Assembly (NCBI GenBank): GCA_029556545.1
Contig: JAKQEQ010000187.1
Coordinates: forward strand, 1 to 64,000
Length of the DNA stretch: 64,000 nt
DNA from: Candidatus Hydrogenedentota bacterium
Lineage (GTDB): Bacteria; Hydrogenedentota; Hydrogenedentia; Hydrogenedentales; JAGMZX01
Direction: 5' to 3'
This document shows, one piece after another, positions 42,041 through 50,299 of this stretch. Below the pieces are notes generated by a model. That model was given only the letters and a program-made list of their open reading frames with translations, was not told the origin of the DNA and ran no database searches. The first letter of the stretch is position 1; each line of letters begins with the position of its first letter. A program made the translations under genes and the position numbers.

Positions 42041-44353
42041 TTATTTCCGCGCCGCCTCGGCCTCCTGCGCCCAGGCCACGCCCCGGAGATAGTCCAGGTA
42101 AGCATCCAGCGGGATGCGCGGCGAGGCGTCCTGCTGCTTGCCGCGGTTTAACGCCTCGGCGTCGCGCTTGAGATTGACCGCCTGCAGGTCTGAGGCGGCA
42201 TAAACATACTTCTCGCCCGTTTTCTCTTCCGTGCCGATAGGCGTCTTGCCGCGCGAGCCGCCGACTACGACGTAGCCAAGGCTTGGGGCCTCGGCAAGAT
42301 ACAGGAGCACCTCCTCACCTACGGCGAACTTGGCCAAGCCGCTGGCGTAGGTAACCACCACGCCGATCTGGCCGCCGGGTACGGTGAAAGATAACGTCGC
42401 GCCTTTGTTCAGGCGCCCCTTGGCCGTGTCGGCGACTTCGACAGCAATGTCGGTGACAATGCGTTTACCTCGGGCCGACTGCACCCAGCGGCTCTCGACG
42501 CTGCTTACGTGTCCCACGACAATCGCGTCCGCGTAGGAGACAAGGTCCTCGGTAGTTGCAGGAATACCGACCGAGGCTTGCGCCGGCACCGCCCCAAATG
42601 CGAACAGGATCAGGAGCAGTCCCGCCGCAACGGCGGCACGCGCCCGGCGCGTGCGCCAGACGCGACGCAGGAGGAGATAGAGCGGCGGCGCCAACAGCAA
42701 TAGATATAAGCGAAGTTGCACCGCCGCCTGGCCAAGTTGCCAGAGGCCCGCAGCCCAACGCAGCCAGCCGTCATTGTCCGCCAGCACCCCGCCGAGACGC
42801 GGGGAAAGGCTGTAGTAAAGGTCCACGCAGGCCGCGCCGACCGCGGACTCCAGCAGCGTGTTGTCGCGGAGGGAACGCAACGTTTTCGTCAACGCGCCCG
42901 TGTCCGCGACGCCGCCGACGATAACGTTGAACGGGCAGGTGCGGTTGGGGTCGCCGAACATCGGCTGGCCGCGATTCGGCAACATTTCCGCCAAAGTGCG
43001 GTTCGTGTCGGCGCTGACGATCGCCCGGCGGCCGCTGTCCCACTTCAAGGGGGTTCCGACATCATGATTCGAGAGGTCGATGATATTGCCGAACTCGTTG
43101 AACGTCTCCGACAAGAACAAGGGTTCGGTGGGCGGCGCCGACCCGACGATGGACTGGAAATCGGCGGGCAGATAGGGCGGCGGCGCCATGCGCTCGAAGC
43201 CGATGGCGCTGAGGGGGCTCAGGGTGAGCGTGTAGGTGGCCTCGACCTGTCCCACCGTGCCCTCGACCTCGATGCGCTTGAGCAAACCAAAGAGGTCAAA
43301 GTTACCCGCCCGCGTCACTTTGCTCGCCGGCTGATACAGCCCGGTCATGGTGGACATGATCGGCTGGCGGGCCGTGGTCGGGTCGTTGTCGTGATCAATC
43401 CACGCGGTGATAACGGCCCCGGACAAGGGGAAGGACGGAATGTCCACGCGACTCTGGCTGCGCGCTTGATGTTGGATACGGAAGAAATCGCCCAGCGTGC
43501 CGCGCGGGTAAAGGAACGAGATGCCGGCGATGTCATCCGGCGCCAAGTCCGCCGCGCCCGCGCGGGCCGGCAACCCGCCGACGCGCTCGCGGGTGGTGAA
43601 GTATATCGGGAACATGGTCGGCGTAAGGCCGACGAAGACTTCCTGGCCTGTCGCGTCGCGTGTCTTGAAACTAGCGGTCTCGATCAGGTTGATGTCTTCA
43701 AGGCTGACGGTGCTGTTCGGGGTGTGGTCCAGGCCGAAGAAATGGCCGAGTTCGTGCACGAGCACATCCTTGAGCGAAAAGGGCGGTTGGCCGCCCGGCG
43801 TAAGCGGCCGGTGGAGAATCCCGTCGATTACGATGTCAGCGTCGAGAATCGTACCCGCGCTGACTTGGGTGGTGATGCCGTTCATTGTAACGGTCGTATC
43901 TTCGGTGACGTAATCGATGAAGGTTACGCCGAGGATGGCGGGGTCGCTGATAACCCCGACCTGGATTTCCGAGGGGTCCAACGGCACCTCCATCTGGATG
44001 GAGTTGATGCCGTCCGGCACCCCGGCCAGAATCAAGTCCTGATACTCCCCGACGATCCTAATCCCCGCATAGGAGGTCGCCACGTCCCGCCATACGTCGA
44101 TGGCCTCCTTGACGATCTCGATTTCCTCGGGCGTGAAACCGCGCAAACCGGCCTCGATCAACACCTCGACGCCCTCGTCCGGCCCGATATCCCCGTCGTT
44201 GTTCGAGTCCATCGCCCCGAAACGCCACGTTGCGTGACGCAACACCTCGAAGGTGTCGAACTGGCCGATGGGAAAGAACGCCCAAGCTCCCGGGCAGGCC
44301 AGGAGCGCCACGCCGGCGGCAAGGACCACGCTTCTTCGCATGACTGCGTTCAC
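42041..44353 (-). CDS. Matrixin-type zinc metalloprotease fused to a second secreted domain
   Basis: 770 aa from GTG 44353, which has AAGGAG at 10 nt (an ATG four codons later is the alternative). Signal peptide ends near CPGAWA. An EF-hand-like loop (DSNNDGDIGPDE) lies at about 49-60 and the full zinc motif HELGHFFGLDH at 200-210, so a metzincin of the matrixin group is likely. Residues about 545-593 hold two hydrophobic segments separated by RRVWRTRR; the second reads like a fresh signal peptide ending AQA. Residues 594-770 form an extra domain (LVSYADAIVVGHVSSVESRW, VTDIAVEVADTAKG) known to me as a separate secreted protein type. I infer a fusion or read-through of two genes. It follows the 1,821-aa gene by 47 nt. 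Confidence 0.8.
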   Translation of the reverse strand: MNAVMRRSVVLAAGVALLACPGAWAFFPIGQFDTFEVLRHATWRFGAMDSNNDGDIGPDEGVEVLIEAGLRGFTPEEIEIVKEAIDVWRDVATSYAGIRIVGEYQDLILAGVPDGINSIQMEVPLDPSEIQVGVISDPAILGVTFIDYVTEDTTVTMNGITTQVSAGTILDADIVIDGILHRPLTPGGQPPFSLKDVLVHELGHFFGLDHTPNSTVSLEDINLIETASFKTRDATGQEVFVGLTPTMFPIYFTTRERVGGLPARAGAADLAPDDIAGISFLYPRGTLGDFFRIQHQARSQSRVDIPSFPLSGAVITAWIDHDNDPTTARQPIMSTMTGLYQPASKVTRAGNFDLFGLLKRIEVEGTVGQVEATYTLTLSPLSAIGFERMAPPPYLPADFQSIVGSAPPTEPLFLSETFNEFGNIIDLSNHDVGTPLKWDSGRRAIVSADTNRTLAEMLPNRGQPMFGDPNRTCPFNVIVGGVADTGALTKTLRSLRDNTLLESAVGAACVDLYYSLSPRLGGVLADNDGWLRWAAGLWQLGQAAVQLRLYLLLLAPPLYLLLRRVWRTRRARAAVAAGLLLILFAFGAVPAQASVGIPATTEDLVSYADAIVVGHVSSVESRWVQSARGKRIVTDIAVEVADTAKGRLNKGATLSFTVPGGQIGVVVTYASGLAKFAVGEEVLLYLAEAPSLGYVVVGGSRGKTPIGTEEKTGEKYVYAASDLQAVNLKRDAEALNRGKQQDASPRIPLDAYLDYLRGVAWAQEAEAARK

Positions 44354-44372
44354 GAGACTGATTCTCCTTCTC

Positions 44373-44425
44373 GCATGGGCGTTCCGCCCATGTTTTTCCA
44401 TCACGGGCGAGACGCACGCGCCACG
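44373..44425. repeat. Two-hairpin dispersed repeat, copy e, overlapping a stop codon
   Basis: CATGGGC/GCCCATG hairpin followed by CACGGGCGAGACGCACGCGCCACG. The second half supplies the last codons and the TGA of the 1,821-aa gene at 44401. The first half fills the gap before the metalloprotease start. Confidence 0.75.
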
Positions 44426-47400
44426 GCGCGTTGCCGCGACCATCCCCGGGCAAGCCACAGCGCGCCCGCCACCAAGAGTAACACCAGCGCGTCCGCGGCG
44501 CGCGAGGCGCCCGGGCCGCCCGTGTTGTCCGGACCGCAGAACAGCACCTTCGTGGGCCGCCATGCGGGGTTTACAAACTCGAAGGCGTCCACCGCCACGT
44601 CTTCCTGTCCCGTGGCCGTGTTGCGCACCGAAACATCCAGCTTGCCAATCTTGGCGATTCCGCCAGTCGGGAATCCCACCTGGATGCGCGTGGCGGTCAG
44701 CGACTGCACGGGCATTCGCGTGGTCCCGAAGCGGACCTCGACGCCGCCCTGCGCGTCAAAATTCTGGCCGCTGATGATCACGGGGAATTGATCGCGCGTT
44801 GCCCTGCTCGGTGATACGGCGGCAATCAGGGGTCGCGGATCCATCGTGCCGGGCACGAGCTTGAAGAGGTCGGTGCGGCTGGCCTCGTTGCCCGTGGCGG
44901 CGTTGCGCACGAGCAACGCGATAGGCTCCGTAGGCACGCTTTCCGGTTTCACCGTGATGGTAACGGATATTTTATCGTCTTGCGCGCTCGTGACGTTCAC
45001 GTCGTACCCGCTCAGCATTACTTGCGGCGCGGTCCCGAAGCCCTGGCCGTAGATGGTGAAACCGACGGTCTGGCCCGGCAGGATTTGACTGGGCAACTCG
45101 GTGAAGCCCTGACTGTTAACCGGCGAGGTCGAGTCGATAACCACCGTAAGCGGGCCGACCGGCTGGCTTCCCGCCGTGAACACACCGCTGCGCACTTTCC
45201 TCGCGGTCACGGACCGGATGAAGTTGATGCCGCTGGCGTCCGTATCCGCGCGCGCCACGGGACCGTCCATTCGGTACATCACCATGGGGTCCTTAAGAAT
45301 GGTGATAAATCCCAGCGCGTGCTCCGCCCATGGGAAATCAAGAAACTTCACGAACTCGTGCCGCTGTTCCGCCGGCAACCCGAGCGAGCCTGGCGGCAAC
45401 CAGGTGGTCGTCCACACGTCCGGGTCGGGCGCGCTTGGCGTATTCGGGCCCCACGAAACAAGGCCGAGGCGGAACGCGTCATACTCGCTCAAGTTGCGCG
45501 AGGGACGCAGGACGACGAAGAAATCGGGGCCTGTATCGGGATGTGAGGTTGTTCCGTCGCCGAAGGTGTCCTGTATCCATTGCCGGTTCCGCGGCTGATT
45601 CGCCCGCGGGATCGGGAAGTTGTCCGTGCCCGGCGTCGAGAAGACAAACCGCACCTGCGTCGGCTCGCCCGCCTGGCCGATGAAATCCGGTTCCGCGTCG
45701 AGCATCAGGGGGATGTCGACGCCCGGGTCAAAATAGCCGTTGCGGTTGGCGGGGTGCATGTCATTATCGCGGTAAAGCGCCACACCGCTGATTTCCTGGT
45801 CGCGGTCCAACGGCAGCAGGTCGTCCTCCGCGTTAAAGCCGCTTGCGCTGCCTGTGATCAGGTCCACCTCCGGATACAGCTCGATGACCACCTGTTCGAG
45901 GAAGGACGGATTGCGCACAATGCGCCAGCGTCCGTTGCGGGGTTTGCCGCCCAGCAATGCGAGCGCCGTCGCGGTATTGCTCACAATATCGTAAGACTCA
46001 TAACCCACGTCGATCAGAAGGTCGCCGGCGAAGGCGTTCGGCGTCCAACCGGCGTTCGCCACGAGAAACGCCCCGTCGGCCCCGACCCCGCCCGTACCGC
46101 TGGCGACCGTGTTCTCGGGCTGGTTCGTGGCAATATCGAGCCCGAAGACCGCCTTGGCGGGCCCGCCGGGAACCAGGGTGTCAAATTGGTTGCCGTAGGT
46201 TACGATCTTGACCGGCACGTTCACTTCGATCGTGTCATGGCCGTAATAGTCCTGCACCGGGTCTTCTTCCGGATTCACCTTCACGAAGGCGTCCGGCGTC
46301 GTCTTGACCTCGGGAAAGAACTGGATGCCCGCGCGCCGCGCCGTGCCGGAGCGCTCGGGCAGCGTCGCCGGAATCATGGCCCGAAGCTTCTGGAAACGAC
46401 GGGCCTTGTCCGAGAACCGCACGGAGACGAAGAGGTCGTCGCCCGGATTGTCCGCCAGCGGGTCCAATGCCTTGGCCTCGTCTTCCGCGGCCTCCTCGGG
46501 CACAATGAGCCGCCCCCGCTTCCGCGCGCCGGATGTTTCCCCGCTCTTTTCGCCCAGGATCTCCTCGATATCAAACTCGAAGGCGTTGCCGTCTAAATCC
46601 GGGAGTTCCCAAAGTTGCTGCGGCACCAGTCTCACGACCCAGGCGCGATCGCGCGAGTCGACCACGCCGTCGCCGTTCATGTCATCCGGTACGCCGTCGC
46701 CGTCCAGGTCTATCAATTCCGGGCCGGACGGCCAGGCCAGATTGCGCAGCGGCACAAGTTCCTCCACCGTCAAGAAGGAAGGCAGGATGTCCCGCAGGGG
46801 GGTTCCGAGGAACACGCCGTTGGCGTCGGTGTCTTCCCAGAGCAGGAGGCCGGCATCCAGGTCCATGCCTCGTGCGTCAAGCGGCGCGAGGTCTTCCGGC
46901 TTGAAGTCAGGTCCCCACAGCGCGACGGTGACCTGGTTTAACTTCACCCGGTCCTCGTTCACGCTGGGGTCGCTGACGCCCACGAGGTTGATCCCGAGTA
47001 GCGCGACGTGCTCGCTCATGATATCGGTCTTCTGGTAGAGATAACGGGTCTGCCGATCCGCGGGGTCCCAGTCCGAGATGCCGGGATACTTGTTCGGCGC
47101 CGTAACTCCGGACCAAGTTTCATAATCCGGCAGGGTCGGCTGGGGCGGCGGGTTCGGGTACAGGTTAGAACGCGGGCCCGCCGCCGTCAGGTCGTCGTCG
47201 GAGAAGAACGGGGCAATCTCGAAGGGGAAACACCCGACCGACGCGTTGTCACTGAGCAGGAATGGAAAGCCTTGGTAAGCCACGGAAAGGTTGGTGTACC
47301 AGCGCGTAATGTCCATAGTGTACTGGTAATAGAATTTGGCCTGCTCGAGGCCGAAGGGGTCAATCCATTTGTCAAAGCTGGACAAGGCCGCCTCGAAGAA

Positions 47401-49866
47401 GGGAATACTATATCCAAAGAGTGTGGAAATGCCGTCCACCTCCGAGAACGCCCCGCCGTGGAGGAAATCCGTGACATAGCTATACGGCGACTGGGACTCA
47501 TACAGAAGCGCGAGGTCGTGTACTTCAACGCCGGCACGCAGCGGCTTTGCGACGCTTGCGTTCATGGTGCGCTGATTCCACCACGGTTCATCCACGTACC
47601 AGCGCGTATCATCCTGCCATGGCGTATCGAGTGTGATCGAGCCGTCTCGCCAGCCAATGCCGGGAATCATACTATTGATGTAAATGCCGCCATCCTCCGT
47701 ACCGGTGACGGGGTTGTAGCGACGGGGTTCGACGAAGACCCGGAAATCCGCGCCCATGGGCATGCCCACGCCGTCGCCCACGATGGTCGAGGTGTCCCGC
47801 AGGCCGCTGTCCACGCGTATGGTAACGAAGTAATCCGGCGTGAACTGGCTGTACTTCTCGCCGTCGGGGACTGCTTCGACGTAGCCGGCGATGTTGTCCT
47901 CCTCGCTTGCTTCGCTGCAGGGCCGGCGGTGCCCTTCGAGAAACCGCAGCTTGATTTTCCACCACGGATCGCCGCCGCCCGGCGGATACGGCACGTATTC
48001 CCACGCCCCGTTCGGGTAATCGCTGGAGTAACGGCTCATTGGGAACAACGGGAAGTCGCCGTTGAAAGTTACCCCGTTGCCGGTGGAAGTTGGCGGGTCA
48101 AACTGCCCGTTGTTGTTCGTGTCATGCCAGACCCACACACCGTTGTAGGTGACATCGCTGCCGACGGCGTTCTCCGCGGCGACACAGTTCATCGCATCGA
48201 TGATAACGTCGAATCCGTCGCGCGGGTCCACGCCGCCACTGCCCGCGACCGCCGGGTCGCCGCCTATGTCAGTTACGACAATGTTGACTTCCTGTAGCTG
48301 CGCCGCCGCCTTGTCCAGTCCGTCCCTTCTCAGCACCCGTGGCTGGCCCGGAAACTGTGTAAGGAATTCATAGGCGTCAAAATGCAACGCCTTGGTCGAA
48401 TGGAGGTTGATGCCCAGCACCGGTTCCCATGTCTCGAACGGTGTAAGGCTGCGCATGTCGATCAACATGGCCCCGATGGTGCGGAAGGTGGAGAGGGGCG
48501 TGTTCCAAACGGGCCGCACCCACTCCGCAGTCGGCGTATAGCCGAAGCGGGGCCGGTTCCAGGTGTCGTAGAATATGGGCCGCCACTCGCCGGCTGGGGC
48601 GCTCGTCGTGTCCATGACGGTGAAGCTCGAACTGTATGCGATCTCGGAATTGAGCGGGAACTCGGGCAGGGAATCGATAGGCTCGCCGTCATCGTCGCGC
48701 GGCACCTGGCCGGTCTGCACGTCCACTAACACGCAGTCTCTGACATCGCACGCCAAGGTTACGCCGCTCTGCCAGACGGCCGAGGTGCGCACAGCAAGAA
48801 TGTAGGAATTGCCGGGGATACCCGCGCCATCAATGTTCGGTCCCGCTTGGACCGGGTTTGTCGGGTTCAAGGGCTGGCCCAGCGCGTTCAAGAATAAGAC
48901 GCTGTAGGACAGAGGTGAGAAGAGATCGCCGTTGGGAATCGGGGTGCCGGTCACCGTCGCCTGGACACGACCGAAACGGTCGTTGCCGGAGGAATCCCAC
49001 GTGATGATGGGCTCATCATAACGTTCGTCCAGAACCAGGTTCTCTTCCGCGCCGTCGCCTGCGTCCCGCTCTTTGAACAGGCCGAACTCGAGAATGTCCG
49101 CCCGCGCGGGTCCCGCAATGTTGCGGTAGCCCAGATCGTCCAAGCCGCGGCTGTCCGCGCGAATCGTGTAATCAAGACGTTGCACGTAACGCAGGGCCGG
49201 TCCTTGTTCCTCGTCGAGGTCGTAGCCCACCGTGAATTGCCACAACGGCACCCAGTCGCACAGGGGCACCAACGCCTCCTTGTCGCGGGTGAGTTCCGTG
49301 AAATCCAGGGACGCCGTCGGCGGCTGCTCGGCCTGGCCAGGCTCGGTCACCACGACAAAACCCGGCTTGAGAAACGGCGGCGCGGGCGTCCCGTCATTGA
49401 AGAACCGCGGCGGACACCACTGGCCGTTGACGCGGATGCGCATGCCGACGTCATAGGCGCCGGGCTCCTCGTAGGTGTATTGCAGATTCGCCGTCGGCGG
49501 CAACGAGATGCTGCCTCCGTCCGCTCCGGTCGGAAACCACTCGACCACTTCCACGGTACCGACCTGCGGCGGAACCGTGCTGGTATTGGTGAATGTGACC
49601 GTCAGAGGCGCCTCGCCGATCGCCGGGTCGGGGTTCGAAGTGAAATCGAGGTAAATGACGTCACATACAGATTGATTGATGAGGGCGCTGCGCGCCAGGA
49701 GGTTGACCAGCGTGGCGGAAGTACTCGCCACCTGGAACGGCTGGGGCGCCCGCGCGTCCCTTTCGCCAAGGAGCGCCGCGGCGTCGTCGCGGAGCGCTCC
49801 AATCATGCCGAGCTGGAGCCATAGCGCCATGCCCAGACCCAGGACCGCGCAACGTTTCCCGTTCAC
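44401..49866 (-). CDS. Giant secreted protein with PKD-like and TIG/IPT domains and C-terminal membrane tail
   Basis: 1,821 aa starting at GTG 49866 with GGAGGT at 8 nt. N-terminal signal peptide (about 1-30). Residues about 68-135 (DPAIGEAPLTVTFTNTSTVP ... YEEPGAYDVGMRI) are a PKD-like fold. A long beta-rich middle carries several calcium-type Asp loops (DLDGDGVPDDMNGDGVVDS). Two TIG/IPT-like repeats lie at about 1590-1680 and 1685-1775 (SPSRATRDQFPVIISGQNFD). The tail GGPGASRAADALVLLLVAGALWLARGWSRQR is a glycine-rich linker, one helix and basic residues, the layout of C-terminal sorting or anchoring tails. It is the first gene after a strong promoter and may be a surface or exported substrate of the nearby secretion system. 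No enzyme motif was seen. Confidence 0.75.
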   Translation of the reverse strand: MNGKRCAVLGLGMALWLQLGMIGALRDDAAALLGERDARAPQPFQVASTSATLVNLLARSALINQSVCDVIYLDFTSNPDPAIGEAPLTVTFTNTSTVPPQVGTVEVVEWFPTGADGGSISLPPTANLQYTYEEPGAYDVGMRIRVNGQWCPPRFFNDGTPAPPFLKPGFVVVTEPGQAEQPPTASLDFTELTRDKEALVPLCDWVPLWQFTVGYDLDEEQGPALRYVQRLDYTIRADSRGLDDLGYRNIAGPARADILEFGLFKERDAGDGAEENLVLDERYDEPIITWDSSGNDRFGRVQATVTGTPIPNGDLFSPLSYSVLFLNALGQPLNPTNPVQAGPNIDGAGIPGNSYILAVRTSAVWQSGVTLACDVRDCVLVDVQTGQVPRDDDGEPIDSLPEFPLNSEIAYSSSFTVMDTTSAPAGEWRPIFYDTWNRPRFGYTPTAEWVRPVWNTPLSTFRTIGAMLIDMRSLTPFETWEPVLGINLHSTKALHFDAYEFLTQFPGQPRVLRRDGLDKAAAQLQEVNIVVTDIGGDPAVAGSGGVDPRDGFDVIIDAMNCVAAENAVGSDVTYNGVWVWHDTNNNGQFDPPTSTGNGVTFNGDFPLFPMSRYSSDYPNGAWEYVPYPPGGGDPWWKIKLRFLEGHRRPCSEASEEDNIAGYVEAVPDGEKYSQFTPDYFVTIRVDSGLRDTSTIVGDGVGMPMGADFRVFVEPRRYNPVTGTEDGGIYINSMIPGIGWRDGSITLDTPWQDDTRWYVDEPWWNQRTMNASVAKPLRAGVEVHDLALLYESQSPYSYVTDFLHGGAFSEVDGISTLFGYSIPFFEAALSSFDKWIDPFGLEQAKFYYQYTMDITRWYTNLSVAYQGFPFLLSDNASVGCFPFEIAPFFSDDDLTAAGPRSNLYPNPPPQPTLPDYETWSGVTAPNKYPGISDWDPADRQTRYLYQKTDIMSEHVALLGINLVGVSDPSVNEDRVKLNQVTVALWGPDFKPEDLAPLDARGMDLDAGLLLWEDTDANGVFLGTPLRDILPSFLTVEELVPLRNLAWPSGPELIDLDGDGVPDDMNGDGVVDSRDRAWVVRLVPQQLWELPDLDGNAFEFDIEEILGEKSGETSGARKRGRLIVPEEAAEDEAKALDPLADNPGDDLFVSVRFSDKARRFQKLRAMIPATLPERSGTARRAGIQFFPEVKTTPDAFVKVNPEEDPVQDYYGHDTIEVNVPVKIVTYGNQFDTLVPGGPAKAVFGLDIATNQPENTVASGTGGVGADGAFLVANAGWTPNAFAGDLLIDVGYESYDIVSNTATALALLGGKPRNGRWRIVRNPSFLEQVVIELYPEVDLITGSASGFNAEDDLLPLDRDQEISGVALYRDNDMHPANRNGYFDPGVDIPLMLDAEPDFIGQAGEPTQVRFVFSTPGTDNFPIPRANQPRNRQWIQDTFGDGTTSHPDTGPDFFVVLRPSRNLSEYDAFRLGLVSWGPNTPSAPDPDVWTTTWLPPGSLGLPAEQRHEFVKFLDFPWAEHALGFITILKDPMVMYRMDGPVARADTDASGINFIRSVTARKVRSGVFTAGSQPVGPLTVVIDSTSPVNSQGFTELPSQILPGQTVGFTIYGQGFGTAPQVMLSGYDVNVTSAQDDKISVTITVKPESVPTEPIALLVRNAATGNEASRTDLFKLVPGTMDPRPLIAAVSPSRATRDQFPVIISGQNFDAQGGVEVRFGTTRMPVQSLTATRIQVGFPTGGIAKIGKLDVSVRNTATGQEDVAVDAFEFVNPAWRPTKVLFCGPDNTGGPGASRAADALVLLLVAGALWLARGWSRQRAVARASRP

Positions 49867-49887
49867 CGTGTCATACCTCCACTCTCG

Positions 49888-49950
49888 CGTTCAGGCATTC
49901 CCGCGACGCGGCGCGACGCCGCGCGGGATCCCTCCGCCACGGCGGCCACA
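49888..49950. repeat. Dispersed repeat, copy f (decayed)
   Basis: TTCCCGCGACGCGGCGCGAC followed by GCCGCGCGGGA and CTCCGCCACGG keeps the GGCATTCCC/CGCGGGA pairing and the CCGCCACGG end of the family, but the hairpin arms have diverged. It lies in the 5' leader of the 1,821-aa gene. Confidence 0.35.
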
Positions 49951-50094
49951 CTACAACAATAAACGACACCCGCCCCGGCGTTACGCGCGACGCGACAGGT
50001 CATCTTCATTGTACAGTGCTGCATTCCCGAGGTCTAGAGGCTGCATTCTCCCTTCAGGGACCCGCCGGTGCGCATCCCTGTTTGTTCGTTCTGC

Positions 50095-50123
50095 TTTATA
50101 TCACAGGGCGTCTGTAGTGTCAA
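50095..50123 (-). promoter_or_regulatory. Strong sigma70-type promoter for the 1,821-aa protein and metalloprotease
   Basis: On the minus strand TTGACA (50123-50118), exactly 17 bp, TATAAA (50100-50095). Both boxes are near consensus. Start of transcription would be close to 50088. Confidence 0.75.
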
Positions 50124-50242
50124 CAAAGAAAGGCTATGCAATTCCCCGGAACGCTTGAAGTTAAGGGGGCTGCGTCGCGCGCCCGGCCGCGTGTATTCGC
50201 GGTATTTGTCAAGAATTTACCGGCGCGCAGAACGGCGTGATG

Positions 50243-50278
50243 GGACTGATCGGACGGATCCGACAGATCGAACTGATC
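50243..50278. repeat. Degenerate 9-mer tandem repeat (GGACGGATC type)
   Basis: Four adjacent units GGACTGATC, GGACGGATC, CGACAGATC and GAACTGATC share the form NRACNGATC. A second array with three units is at 57438-57464. Confidence 0.7.
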
Positions 50279-50299
50279 TGACCGGGCGGACTTGGCGGG

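Larger units (their letters stand above)
49867..50299. other. 433-bp intergenic region with promoter and repeats
   Basis: No supported gene. It contains the promoter at 50095-50123 with an approximately 220-nt leader ahead of GTG 49866, a decayed dispersed repeat (49888-49950), and degenerate 9-mer repeats (50243-50278) next to the stop of the DUF4340 gene. Another isolated TTGACA (50208-50203 on the minus strand) has no good -10 partner. Confidence 0.6.

Noticed and set aside
42716-44791. Plus-strand frame containing an HGRDARAT peptide
   Set aside because: It crosses two minus-strand genes and the dispersed repeat; the peptide is a translated repeat, not a protein motif.
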